Source: Ruminococcus sp. (lineage in GTDB: Bacteria; Bacillota; Clostridia; Oscillospirales; Acutalibacteraceae). Taken from it: 64,000 bases of DNA. The notes under the pieces are model-generated. The model was not told the origin of the DNA and did no database searches. It was given only the letters and a program-made list of their open reading frames with translations. Shown here one piece after another: positions 6,998-14,537 of the stretch. Where the stretch lies: contig SFIQ01000014.1 of NCBI GenBank assembly GCA_004555265.1, forward strand, positions 1 through 64,000, in the 5' to 3' direction. Numbering within the stretch: the stretch's first letter is position 1; each line of letters starts with the position of its first letter. The translations under genes and the position numbers were made by a program.

Positions 6998-8476
6998 TTA
7001 TAAAATAATACAAATCAAGCCGTTACAGCCTTCATTGATAACGCGTTCGAGCGTTTCCTGCAATTTCATTCGCGCGTCGGCGGGCATATGGAACAGTTTA
7101 CTGCGTAGCCCCTCATTGACAAGTTCATGCAAAGAAGTGCCGAAAATATTGGACTCCCAAATCTTTTTCGGGTCTTCCTCAAACTCTTTCAGCAAATACC
7201 GCACCAATTCCTCCGACTGACTTTCACTGCCGACAATCGGCGCGACCTCGGTTTGAATGTTGGCTTTCAACATATGAATGGACGGCGCCGAGGCAGACAG
7301 CTTCACGCCGTACCGCCCGCCTTGCTTGACGATTTCGGGCTCGTCAAGCGTCAGCTCGTCAATCGTCGGCATCACAATGCCGTAGCCCGTCGCCTCCACT
7401 TCATCGAGGGCGGATTTGAGTTTTGCATACTCTTTTTTCACCGCGGCGAGCGCACACATCTGTGTAATCAAGCCTTGTTCACCGTCGATTTCCAACCCTG
7501 TTTTTTCCGAAAGCACGCGGTAGAATAAATCGCCGTTCATCGTGACCGAAATCCAAGCCGTGCCTTGCCCCAACTGCATAGAGGCGATTTTTGCGTCCGT
7601 AATATATTCACAGCCTTTTAATTCCTCCGTCAATACGGCGACATCGCGTACCAAATTCATTTTGTCGCACGCCGTGCCAACCGCGCCGTATACCGTCGCG
7701 CGCAGCTTGTGTTCAGGCGGCAAAGACACCAGCCATTGCGGAAAATCCACGGCAATTTCGCGAATGGGGAATTCAAACAGAATTTGCGTTAAAATCTCTT
7801 TAATATCACTTTCTGTCAACTCCAAGCAGTTGACGGGCATCACGGGAACGGCATATTTTTCGCTTAACTGTTCCGACAATAGCCGTGCGCTGTCCGATTG
7901 CGGATAGGTGCAGTTCAACAGCACGACAAACGGTTTGCCGAGCGCCTGCAATTCCCGAATGACACGCGCCTCCGCTTCTTCGTAATCCGCACGCGGAATG
8001 TCGGAAATACTGCCGTCCGTGGTCACAACCAGCCCAATGGTGGAATGTTCGTTAATGACCTTTTGCGTGCCGATTTCCGCCGCACGGTCAAAGGGCATTT
8101 CCGCCTCCGACCACGGCGTGCGCACCATGCGGGGCTTGTCGCCCTCCACATAGCCCAAAGAACCGGGCACAATGTAGCCCACGCAGTCAATCATACGCAC
8201 GGAAAACGCGGCGTTGTCGGGGAGATGTACTTCCACGGCATTTTCGGGAATGAATTTCGGCTCGGTCGTCATAATCGTCCGCCCCGCCGAGGATTGCGGC
8301 AGTTCGTCAACTGCGCGTGTGTGCATGGCTTCGTCCGAAATATGCGGCAACACGAGCGTATCCATAAACCGTTTGATAAAGGTGGATTTTCCCGTCCGCA
8401 CGGGGCCGACCACACCGACATAAATATCTCCGTTCGTGCGGGCGGCAATATCTTTGTAAATGCTTCGATTTTCCAT
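6998..8476 (-). CDS. spoIVA: Stage IV sporulation protein A, spore coat morphogenetic ATPase
   Basis: A 492-residue protein, the same length as the Bacillus subtilis protein. SpoIVA polymerises on the forespore surface using ATP and forms the basement layer of the spore coat. The P-loop GPVRTGKST (residues 24-32), the downstream TIMTTEPKF segment, and the conserved C-terminus (ETLERVINEG, ICIIL), which anchors the protein to the forespore, are all present. The start at 8476 follows GAGGAGG; a longer upstream frame is not supported. It lies 14 nt downstream of sipL and is evidently cotranscribed with it, so the coat basement protein and its partner are made together in the mother cell. Confidence 0.97.
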   Translation of the reverse strand: MENRSIYKDIAARTNGDIYVGVVGPVRTGKSTFIKRFMDTLVLPHISDEAMHTRAVDELPQSSAGRTIMTTEPKFIPENAVEVHLPDNAAFSVRMIDCVGYIVPGSLGYVEGDKPRMVRTPWSEAEMPFDRAAEIGTQKVINEHSTIGLVVTTDGSISDIPRADYEEAEARVIRELQALGKPFVVLLNCTYPQSDSARLLSEQLSEKYAVPVMPVNCLELTESDIKEILTQILFEFPIREIAVDFPQWLVSLPPEHKLRATVYGAVGTACDKMNLVRDVAVLTEELKGCEYITDAKIASMQLGQGTAWISVTMNGDLFYRVLSEKTGLEIDGEQGLITQMCALAAVKKEYAKLKSALDEVEATGYGIVMPTIDELTLDEPEIVKQGGRYGVKLSASAPSIHMLKANIQTEVAPIVGSESQSEELVRYLLKEFEEDPKKIWESNIFGTSLHELVNEGLRSKLFHMPADARMKLQETLERVINEGCNGLICIIL

Positions 8477-8490
8477 TTTTCCGTCCCTCC

Positions 8491-10023
8491 TCAAACTCTC
8501 GGAATTAACAACTTGCGATTTTCCGTCAGGGTGTCGCCGCCCAGCGCATTTTGCGTCAAAATCGCCTCGGCAGTCGTGTTATAGCGGCAGGCAATATCCC
8601 AAACGCTTTCGCCCGCCTGCGCAAAATAAATGGTCAGCGCTGCCTGCGTTTGTCGCTTTTGGTTTTCCGTATCCAAAAGGATGTCAGCGGTAATTTGCTG
8701 TGTCTGCACCGAGAAAATCACGGCGCTGATGTCCAATTCCGCGCGCACCTCTAAGGCGGATTCTCCGTTTAACACAAAGCCGATGCCGCTTAGCGTGATG
8801 TGCGGCGTGCATTGCAGATTTTCGCCGCTTGCCGCCGTCACGCGCTTGTAGATATAGTCAAAATTGCGCTCGGTGTAGCCCCATTGGCGTTCGCGGTCAA
8901 GATACAAAATCCCAACGGTTACCGTACCCTCTACCGTGAGCGTACCGTCCACAACGGCGGCTTTTTGCGTAAAGCCCACACAGGTGACATCCGAAACCTG
9001 TTGCATGCCGAGGCTTGCAATATCCAAATTCCCGCGGCAAAGGTAGGTATCCGTGCATTTATCGCAAATGTGCCGCAGTTCCACGGTTTGCTTTTTCAGT
9101 TCCAACGGGTACAGCGTGGAATAGGCGTCCAATACGATGTCGGTTTCCATATCCCCGAAGAATTGCAGTTTGGCGCAAATGCAAATGCTCGCGTCCAACA
9201 GCCGAAGCGCGCCCGTTGCGTCGGTTTTTGCGGCAATTTCCACACTCGATACCGTCAGCGCACAGTCCGTTATACAGCCTTCCTCTGCGCCGTCCGCCTC
9301 TGTAATTTGGCTGATGGGCAGACTGTGCTCCATCATCTCCAAACTTCCCGTGTCGTCATCGGCTATGTACAGCGTGCGCAAAATCAACTCGCCTTTGATG
9401 AGCACTTTCCCCGTTACGGGCTTCACATCCTCCAAAAGCGCCGTTGCCTCGCATTTTACGATTTGCGCAATCGACGGTTTCGCCGAGCCGAGTTCTACCG
9501 TCTCACCCAAACGGAACAGCTTTTCCGCGCAACCGAGCAGGTTTGTGCAGGAAACCGTTTTTTTGCGCATCTGTACGCCGTCTCCCGCACCGGCGCATAT
9601 AAAGGCCGTGTCCGCTTTCTCGTACACGCTGAACGCAATGCAAATACTGCCGTGAATATCCAACCGCCGCGGCGATTGCACGCGGCAGTTGACATATTCC
9701 GTTTTTGCCGTTGCCGAAACGTACGCCGCGGTCGGTACGGTTCCTTCGGCGTACTTTACAAATGCTACATTTTGCTCAAAGCATCGCACGGTGTTTTCCT
9801 CACTGACATACAAAATGCGCAACAGCGCCGAACCCTCGGCGGTTACGCGGTCGGCGGCGCCTTGCACGGCGGTAATGCGTGGGGTTAAGTTGCATTTCAA
9901 AACCCGTACTGCGTCCGGGAAGTATTCGGGCAGGGTGATGTCGCAGTCTACGGGCTGTTCCGCCGTGGCTTCCAACAGGGTTTGTCGGCGCGACAGGGTG
10001 TTTGTCTGTTTCGTAAAGTCCAT
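8491..10023 (-). CDS. sipL: SpoIVA-interacting protein SipL (DUF3794 and LysM)
   Basis: A 510-residue protein built of DUF3794-type repeats over most of its length, with one LysM domain at the C-terminus (about residues 468-510: SVWDIACRYNT, LTENRKLLIPRV). In Clostridioides difficile SipL binds SpoIVA through this LysM domain and is needed for coat attachment; it is the functional counterpart of Bacillus SpoVID. Gene order sipL-spoIVA with a 14-nt gap supports the same role here. ATG with GGAGAGG just upstream. A SigE-like promoter precedes it. Confidence 0.9.
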   Translation of the reverse strand: MDFTKQTNTLSRRQTLLEATAEQPVDCDITLPEYFPDAVRVLKCNLTPRITAVQGAADRVTAEGSALLRILYVSEENTVRCFEQNVAFVKYAEGTVPTAAYVSATAKTEYVNCRVQSPRRLDIHGSICIAFSVYEKADTAFICAGAGDGVQMRKKTVSCTNLLGCAEKLFRLGETVELGSAKPSIAQIVKCEATALLEDVKPVTGKVLIKGELILRTLYIADDDTGSLEMMEHSLPISQITEADGAEEGCITDCALTVSSVEIAAKTDATGALRLLDASICICAKLQFFGDMETDIVLDAYSTLYPLELKKQTVELRHICDKCTDTYLCRGNLDIASLGMQQVSDVTCVGFTQKAAVVDGTLTVEGTVTVGILYLDRERQWGYTERNFDYIYKRVTAASGENLQCTPHITLSGIGFVLNGESALEVRAELDISAVIFSVQTQQITADILLDTENQKRQTQAALTIYFAQAGESVWDIACRYNTTAEAILTQNALGGDTLTENRKLLIPRV

Positions 10024-10053
10024 TTAACCTCTCCTCGCTTTCTGTTCTGTAAA

Positions 10054-10082
10054 AAAATATGCAGTTCCTGTCCGCAATATGC
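10054..10082 (-). promoter_or_regulatory. SigE-type (mother-cell) promoter of sipL-spoIVA
   Basis: On the minus strand GCATATT (10082-10076), 14 nt, CATATTTT (10061-10054). This fits the SigE pattern (ATATT in the -35, CATA at the start of the -10), and no good SigA promoter is present upstream of sipL. The assignment is by eye. Confidence 0.6.
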
Positions 10083-10106
10083 CAAAAGAAAGTCATTCCC
10101 GTTTCC

Positions 10107-10135
10107 TTGCAAGAAAACGGGAATTGTGCTATACT
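10107..10135 (+). promoter_or_regulatory. SigA promoter of the NYN-domain gene
   Basis: TTGCAA (10107-10112), 17 nt, TATACT (10130-10135), 26 nt before the ATG. Confidence 0.75.
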
Positions 10136-10161
10136 GAATACAATTCAGAAAGGACTGTATT

Positions 10162-11085
10162 ATGGAAACGACTTTGAACATAGCTTTACTGATAGATTCC
10201 GACAATATTTCCCCCAAGTATGTCGAAACGGTATTTGACGAGTTAAAGGACATCGGCACCGTGACTATCAAGCGTATTTACGGCGATTGGACACTCGAAC
10301 AGGCGCGAAGCTGGAAAGCGCTGCTGCCGAAATACGCCTTAATGCCGATGCAGCAGTACGCCTACACCCAAGGCAAAAATTCTACCGACTCCGCCATGAT
10401 TATCGACGCGATGGATATTTTATACAGCAAAGAGGTCGATGTGTTCTGCCTTGCTTCGAGCGACAGCGATTTTACCCGCCTTGCCGCACGCCTTCGCGAA
10501 GAGGGGAAGCAGGTCATCGGTATGGGCGAAAGTAAAACGCCAAAAGCGTTTGTCAATGTGTGCGACTCCTTTCGTTACCTCGATGTGTTAAGCGGCGATA
10601 TGGATTCTGCGGACAGCGCCGTCGGCAGTATCACCCCACGCAAGGAAATCGAAATGGAAATCCTCTCTATGCTTTCGCAAAAGGAGGTCGGCGCGCGGGT
10701 GCAAATCAGCGTGATTAAAGATGCCTTACAGCGCAAATACCCCGATTTTGACGAGCGCAACTACGGCTTTTCCAAATTTTCGGTCTTTTTAAAGTCCTTT
10801 AACGCCTTTAAAATTGTGCCCGACACCCACCGCAACACCCTTTGCATTTGTCAGGAGGACTCCGCCCAAAAAGCGGAAATTGAGTCGTTCGTTTTGCAGC
10901 AACTCAAAAAGAGCCGCACAAAGCGCCTGAACATCGGTGAAATCAATTCCCGCATTACCGAGCGTTTTCCCGATTTTTCGGTGAAATTGTTCGGCTATAA
11001 GCAAATTAAACTGTTTTTATCCGACATGGACGGCGTTGAAATTGAAAATTGCGATTTGGTACTGAAAAAGGAGGCTTTGCAATGA
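10162..11085 (+). CDS. NYN-domain nuclease-like protein with two OST-HTH (LOTUS) domains
   Basis: A 307-residue protein. The N-terminal 145 residues form a NYN (PIN-like, LabA type) domain with the acidic residues of a metal-dependent nuclease: D12 and D14 (LLIDSDN), D76 and D82/D85 (STDSAMIIDAMD), D101/D103 (SSDSDFTRL). Two OST-HTH/LOTUS domains follow (about 166-222 and 236-300, with YPDFDERNYGFSKF and FPDFSVKLFGYKQI), which in this family bind RNA. The combination predicts an RNA-binding endoribonuclease, but substrate and pathway are unknown. It overlaps the next gene by ATGA, so they form a two-gene operon. Confidence 0.85.
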   Translation: METTLNIALLIDSDNISPKYVETVFDELKDIGTVTIKRIYGDWTLEQARSWKALLPKYALMPMQQYAYTQGKNSTDSAMIIDAMDILYSKEVDVFCLASSDSDFTRLAARLREEGKQVIGMGESKTPKAFVNVCDSFRYLDVLSGDMDSADSAVGSITPRKEIEMEILSMLSQKEVGARVQISVIKDALQRKYPDFDERNYGFSKFSVFLKSFNAFKIVPDTHRNTLCICQEDSAQKAEIESFVLQQLKKSRTKRLNIGEINSRITERFPDFSVKLFGYKQIKLFLSDMDGVEIENCDLVLKKEALQ

Positions 11086-11330
11086 AACGCATTGTTTACA
11101 AGGAATGTCCCTACTGTCAATCACAGAATATTGCTTACGGCTATCAGGTCGGCACGGCAGATGTTTTTGCCGATATTCGCGGCGGCGTGTTCGGCACGCA
11201 CATTGAACATACCGTTTGCCGTGACTGCGGCAGTATCATTTACAGCCGCGTCTTAAAAACCGATTTCTTAAAGGACAAAAGCGAAACCTCTTACGAAATC
11301 GAAGTTCCCGAAGACGACGAAACGGAATAA
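11082..11330 (+). CDS. Small zinc-ribbon protein cotranscribed with the NYN gene
   Basis: An 82-residue protein with CPYC near the N-terminus and CRDCG about 35 residues later, forming a treble-clef or ribbon zinc site, and an acidic C-terminus (EVPEDDETE). The start at 11082 is inside the stop of the NYN gene with GGAGG upstream. Function is unknown; the coupling suggests a partner of the NYN protein. Confidence 0.8.
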   Translation: MKRIVYKECPYCQSQNIAYGYQVGTADVFADIRGGVFGTHIEHTVCRDCGSIIYSRVLKTDFLKDKSETSYEIEVPEDDETE

Positions 11331-11348
11331 CCGCAAAGATAGGGTAAA

Positions 11349-11391
11349 AAAAGCAGCCAACGAGGGCAACGCCGTTCTGTTGGCTGCTTTT
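11349..11391 (+). terminator. Rho-independent terminator of the NYN operon
   Basis: A 12-bp stem AAAAGCAGCCAA/TTGGCTGCTTTT followed by a T-rich tract. Confidence 0.85.
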
Positions 11392-11430
11392 GCTTTTTTG
11401 GTAAAATTTGTATAAATTCCATAAGAATAC

Positions 11431-11459
11431 TTGTAAATCCATTCAAAATTTATTATAAT
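11431..11459 (+). promoter_or_regulatory. SigA promoter of the ATP-grasp/alpha-E/transglutaminase operon
   Basis: TTGTAA (11431-11436), 17 nt, TATAAT (11454-11459). Confidence 0.7.
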
Positions 11460-11492
11460 TTATATATTCACCCACGGAAAGAGGGGATACCT

Positions 11493-12806
11493 TTGTACGG
11501 ACTGATCGACCACAAGGACGAAATCAACCGCCTTTTGGCGCGCTACGGCGTGAAATTCGGTATTTATAAAAATAATGAGTTCCACGAACGGCTGTTTCCG
11601 TTCGACCCGTTGCCGCGCATTATTACCCAAAATGAGTTTCAGTTTTTGGAACGCGGTTTAAAACAGCGTGTGCACGCCCTGAATTTGTTTTTAAACGATA
11701 TTTACGGCAAAAAGCAGATTTTGCGCGACGGCGTTATACCGGAGGATTTTGTATACCGTTCCACGGGCTTTTTGCCGCCGTGTGAAAATATCGTGCCGCC
11801 GCTGTCGGTCTATAACCACATTTCGGGTATTGATTTGGTGCAGGCAAAGGATATGACTTGGTTTGTGCTCGAAGACAATCTCCGTATCCCCTCGGGCGCG
11901 TCATATCCGATGATTGCGCGTGACCTTTGTCGGCGCGCCAGCCCCGACACCTTTCAAACCAATGCTGTGACGGATAACCGTGGGTACGGGAAACTCCTGA
12001 AAACCGCGCTCGACGATGTCAACCTCGGCGGTATCAATGTGATTTTAACACCTGGGCGCTACAATTCCGCTTTTTTTGAACACTCTTATCTCGCCGAGCA
12101 AACCGGCGCGGTTTTTGCCATGCCGCAGGATTTGTTCGTGGAGGGAAATGTGCTCTATTACAGTGAATATTCGGGCGAACGCCGCAGAGTCGGCACGGTG
12201 TACCGCCGCGTTTCCGACGAATATTTAGACCCGATGACCTTTTTGCCGTATTCCCTTTTGGGCGTGCCGCATTTGCTCGACGCGTACCGTGCGGGCAATG
12301 TTGCCATAGTCAACGCCCCCGGTAACGGCGTCGCGGACGACAAAGGCATTTACTATTTCGTGCCGCAAATGATAAAATATTACCTCGGCGAAGAGCCGAT
12401 TCTCAAAAATGCGCCGACTTTTCTGCCGTATTACGAAGCGGACAAGACCTATGTTTTGGAGCATTTGGATACCTTAGTGATAAAAGATGTCTCCGAATCG
12501 GGCGGCTACGGCGTGGTGTTCGGTTCGGCGCTTACAAAAGCAGAACTGCAAAATCTGCGTGACGCGATTATAGAAAATCCCCGTCGCTTTATCGCACAGG
12601 AGGTTGTGGAATTCAAAGACCTTTCCGTGTTTGAAAACGGGCAGGTGACCGCTCGCAAAGCGGATTTGCGCGCCTTTGTACTGTACGGCAAAGAGATTAC
12701 CGTTTGGCAAAGCGGATTGACGCGCTACGCGTGCGAGGCAGGCTCGTATGTCGTCAATTCTTCACAGGGAGGAGGGTTTAAGGACACATGGGTATTATCT
12801 CGATAA
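11493..12806 (+). CDS. Circularly permuted ATP-grasp protein (DUF404/DUF407 type)
   Basis: A 437-residue protein of the circularly permuted ATP-grasp class, predicted to form an amide bond using ATP. Typical segments are FDPLPRIIT near residue 40, an early VLEDNLRIPSGASY, and PSG and DxxE-like elements around it, then VIKDVSESGGYGVVFG in the C-terminal half. A TTG start is supported by GAGGGG 6 nt upstream. The trio ATP-grasp, alpha-E, transglutaminase is a recurrent operon in bacteria, proposed (Iyer, Aravind and colleagues) to synthesise and cleave a peptide or protein tag. The actual product is not known. It overlaps the alpha-E gene by 19 nt. Confidence 0.9.
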   Translation: MYGLIDHKDEINRLLARYGVKFGIYKNNEFHERLFPFDPLPRIITQNEFQFLERGLKQRVHALNLFLNDIYGKKQILRDGVIPEDFVYRSTGFLPPCENIVPPLSVYNHISGIDLVQAKDMTWFVLEDNLRIPSGASYPMIARDLCRRASPDTFQTNAVTDNRGYGKLLKTALDDVNLGGINVILTPGRYNSAFFEHSYLAEQTGAVFAMPQDLFVEGNVLYYSEYSGERRRVGTVYRRVSDEYLDPMTFLPYSLLGVPHLLDAYRAGNVAIVNAPGNGVADDKGIYYFVPQMIKYYLGEEPILKNAPTFLPYYEADKTYVLEHLDTLVIKDVSESGGYGVVFGSALTKAELQNLRDAIIENPRRFIAQEVVEFKDLSVFENGQVTARKADLRAFVLYGKEITVWQSGLTRYACEAGSYVVNSSQGGGFKDTWVLSR

Positions 12807-13483
12807 AATCCACCGACAATCTGTTTTGGCTCGGGCGCTATGTCGAGCGCGTGTTCACCACGCTCAAAATGTTTACGCAGTGCTATGATGTGCTCATAGA
12901 TGTGGACGAAAACGCCTATGTTGATTTCCTGCAAAAACTCGGTATTCCCAACACCTATTCTTATAAGCAGGAGTTTATTGCCGATTTCCTGTTTAACGAA
13001 AGCAACCCGAATTCCGTGATGAGCACCGTCCTTGCCGCCTACGACAACGCGGTGATGATGCGCAACGAATTAAGCAGCGAAACCATGTCTTACATCCAAC
13101 TTGCCGTGGACGCCATGCAGCGCGGTAAGGAAAGCTCGGCACCGATGCTCAAACTCCAAGAGGTGTTTGACTGTATTTTTGCCTTTTGGGGCGCGGCGGA
13201 TGACTATGTGGAGTCCGAAACCACCCGCAACATTTTAAAATTCGGCAGAAGCGTCGAGCGCATTGATTTGTATACGCGGTTTTCGTGCGCACCCGAACTC
13301 ATCCGAAAAGAATTCAGTATTTTATTAAACCGTCTATATAAGGTCGGGATTGACTGTAACATCACGGCGATTGACCGCTTAATGAAAATCATTTTGGAAA
13401 AAGACGATTTTGAAGCGGACAAATTCACCATTCAGGAGGAACTGTCCCGCCTGTTTGTCACTGCGCCGAGTGCGTATTATTAA
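12788..13483 (+). CDS. Alpha-E domain protein (short form)
   Basis: A 231-residue, largely helical alpha-E protein (start LFWLGRYVERV, typical of the family; later LKFGRSVERIDLYTR). Many homologues are nearer 300 residues, so this is a compact version. It has no known enzymatic motif and always travels with the ATP-grasp and transglutaminase partners. The start at 12788 lies inside the end of the preceding gene, with GGAGGAGGG upstream. Confidence 0.88.
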   Translation: MGIISIKSTDNLFWLGRYVERVFTTLKMFTQCYDVLIDVDENAYVDFLQKLGIPNTYSYKQEFIADFLFNESNPNSVMSTVLAAYDNAVMMRNELSSETMSYIQLAVDAMQRGKESSAPMLKLQEVFDCIFAFWGAADDYVESETTRNILKFGRSVERIDLYTRFSCAPELIRKEFSILLNRLYKVGIDCNITAIDRLMKIILEKDDFEADKFTIQEELSRLFVTAPSAYY

Positions 13484-13500
13484 GCGGGGGAGGGCTTGTT

Positions 13501-14280
13501 TTGCAAACCGTTGAATTTTCATATTCGATGCAAATCACATTTTCCGCGCCTGTGGTGCGCCATTGCTTTTCTCTGCGCTGTTTGCCGTTTAACAACGAAT
13601 ACCAGCGTATACGCGAGCTGTTTTTGGAGGTTTCGCCGCACAATGTGCTGACCGAAACCGCCGACGGCTTCGGCAACCGTATTTTAACTGACCGCATTAC
13701 CGAGGCACATACCGAATTTTCGGTTTATGTCAACGGCATTGCCGAAATTGACATTGCCAAAAAAGTGCCCGAGGAATTAAACGGGATTTATAAGTACCCG
13801 TCGCAGTATACTGCGTGCGGCGAAAAACTCACCGCGCTTACAGAAGTTTGCCGCCCGCTGTGCGAAACCCAAACCCCGACCGAAACGGCAAAGATTGTAA
13901 TGCAGGAATTGCGCAAGCGGTTTGCCTACCAAAGCGGCGCGACGAATATCAACACCACCGCCGAAGAAGCACTCACTTTGGGCAAAGGCGTTTGTCAGGA
14001 TTTTGCACATATGCAAATTGCCGTCTGCCGCGCGCTCTCGGTGCCTGCGCGGTATGTGGTCGGCATACAAGAGGGCACGGGTGAAACCCACGCTTGGGTG
14101 GAAATTTACGACAACGGCATTTGGGTCGGCATTGACCCGACCAACAACAAAATGGTGAATGACCGCTATTTGACATTGAGCCACGGGCGCGATTTTGCCG
14201 ATTGCGGCATCAACCGCGGGCTGTTTGTCGGCGGCGGCACGCAAACACAGACCATAGAAGCGTCGGTAAAGGTGCTGTAA
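13501..14280 (+). CDS. Transglutaminase-like cysteine peptidase
   Basis: A 259-residue transglutaminase-fold protein with the N-terminal beta domain that accompanies this family and a complete catalytic triad: C165 (GKGVCQDFAHM), H197 (GETHAWVEI), D212 (GIDPTNN). In this operon context it is expected to act as a peptidase or amidase on the product of the ATP-grasp enzyme. TTG start with GGGGGAGGG upstream, 17 nt after the alpha-E stop. There is no signal peptide, so it is probably cytoplasmic. Confidence 0.9.
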   Translation: MQTVEFSYSMQITFSAPVVRHCFSLRCLPFNNEYQRIRELFLEVSPHNVLTETADGFGNRILTDRITEAHTEFSVYVNGIAEIDIAKKVPEELNGIYKYPSQYTACGEKLTALTEVCRPLCETQTPTETAKIVMQELRKRFAYQSGATNINTTAEEALTLGKGVCQDFAHMQIAVCRALSVPARYVVGIQEGTGETHAWVEIYDNGIWVGIDPTNNKMVNDRYLTLSHGRDFADCGINRGLFVGGGTQTQTIEASVKVL

Positions 14281-14349
14281 TTTTGCGTTGCGTGTGTTGG
14301 GAAACATGCTTGACCGTTCCGCAAATGCATCACAAAAAAGCAAATAAAA

Positions 14350-14436
14350 TGTCATCCTGAGCGAAGCGAAGGATCTCAAACAGTACAAAATGTAATTCTG
14401 TGAAACGAGATTCTTCGCCTGTCGGCTCAGAATGAC
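14350..14436. repeat. Dispersed palindromic repeat (GTCATTCTGAG family), second copy
   Basis: Starts GTCATCCTGAGCGAAGCGAA and ends CTCAGAATGAC, with inner arms GATCTC/GAGATTC. It matches the copy at 3607-3694 in layout. A degenerate GACCGTTCC unit lies just to its left (14299-14320). Confidence 0.7.
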
Positions 14437-14476
14437 AAAAACGGACGGGCACGCGATGCATACACACAAAAAAACA

Positions 14477-14517
14477 ACCACCGCCGTAAAGGGAATTCTC
14501 CTTTATACGGCGGTGGA
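14477..14517. terminator. Bidirectional terminator
   Basis: A long stem, CCACCGCCGTA with its complement TACGGCGGTGG, extended by AAAGG/CCTTT around a GAATTCT-type loop, with T-runs or A-runs on both sides. It serves the convergent transglutaminase and ABC permease genes. Confidence 0.85.
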
Positions 14518-14537
14518 TTTTGCTGCCTTTAAAATCT

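Noticed and set aside
8800..9888. Long plus-strand reading frame opposite sipL
   Set aside because: It lies entirely antisense to a well-supported gene, has Arg/Cys/His-rich low-quality composition and no ribosome site; a shadow of codon bias.
3607..14436. CRISPR-like repeat because of the GTCATTCTGAG copies
   Set aside because: Only two isolated copies about 11 kb apart, no spacers and no cas genes.
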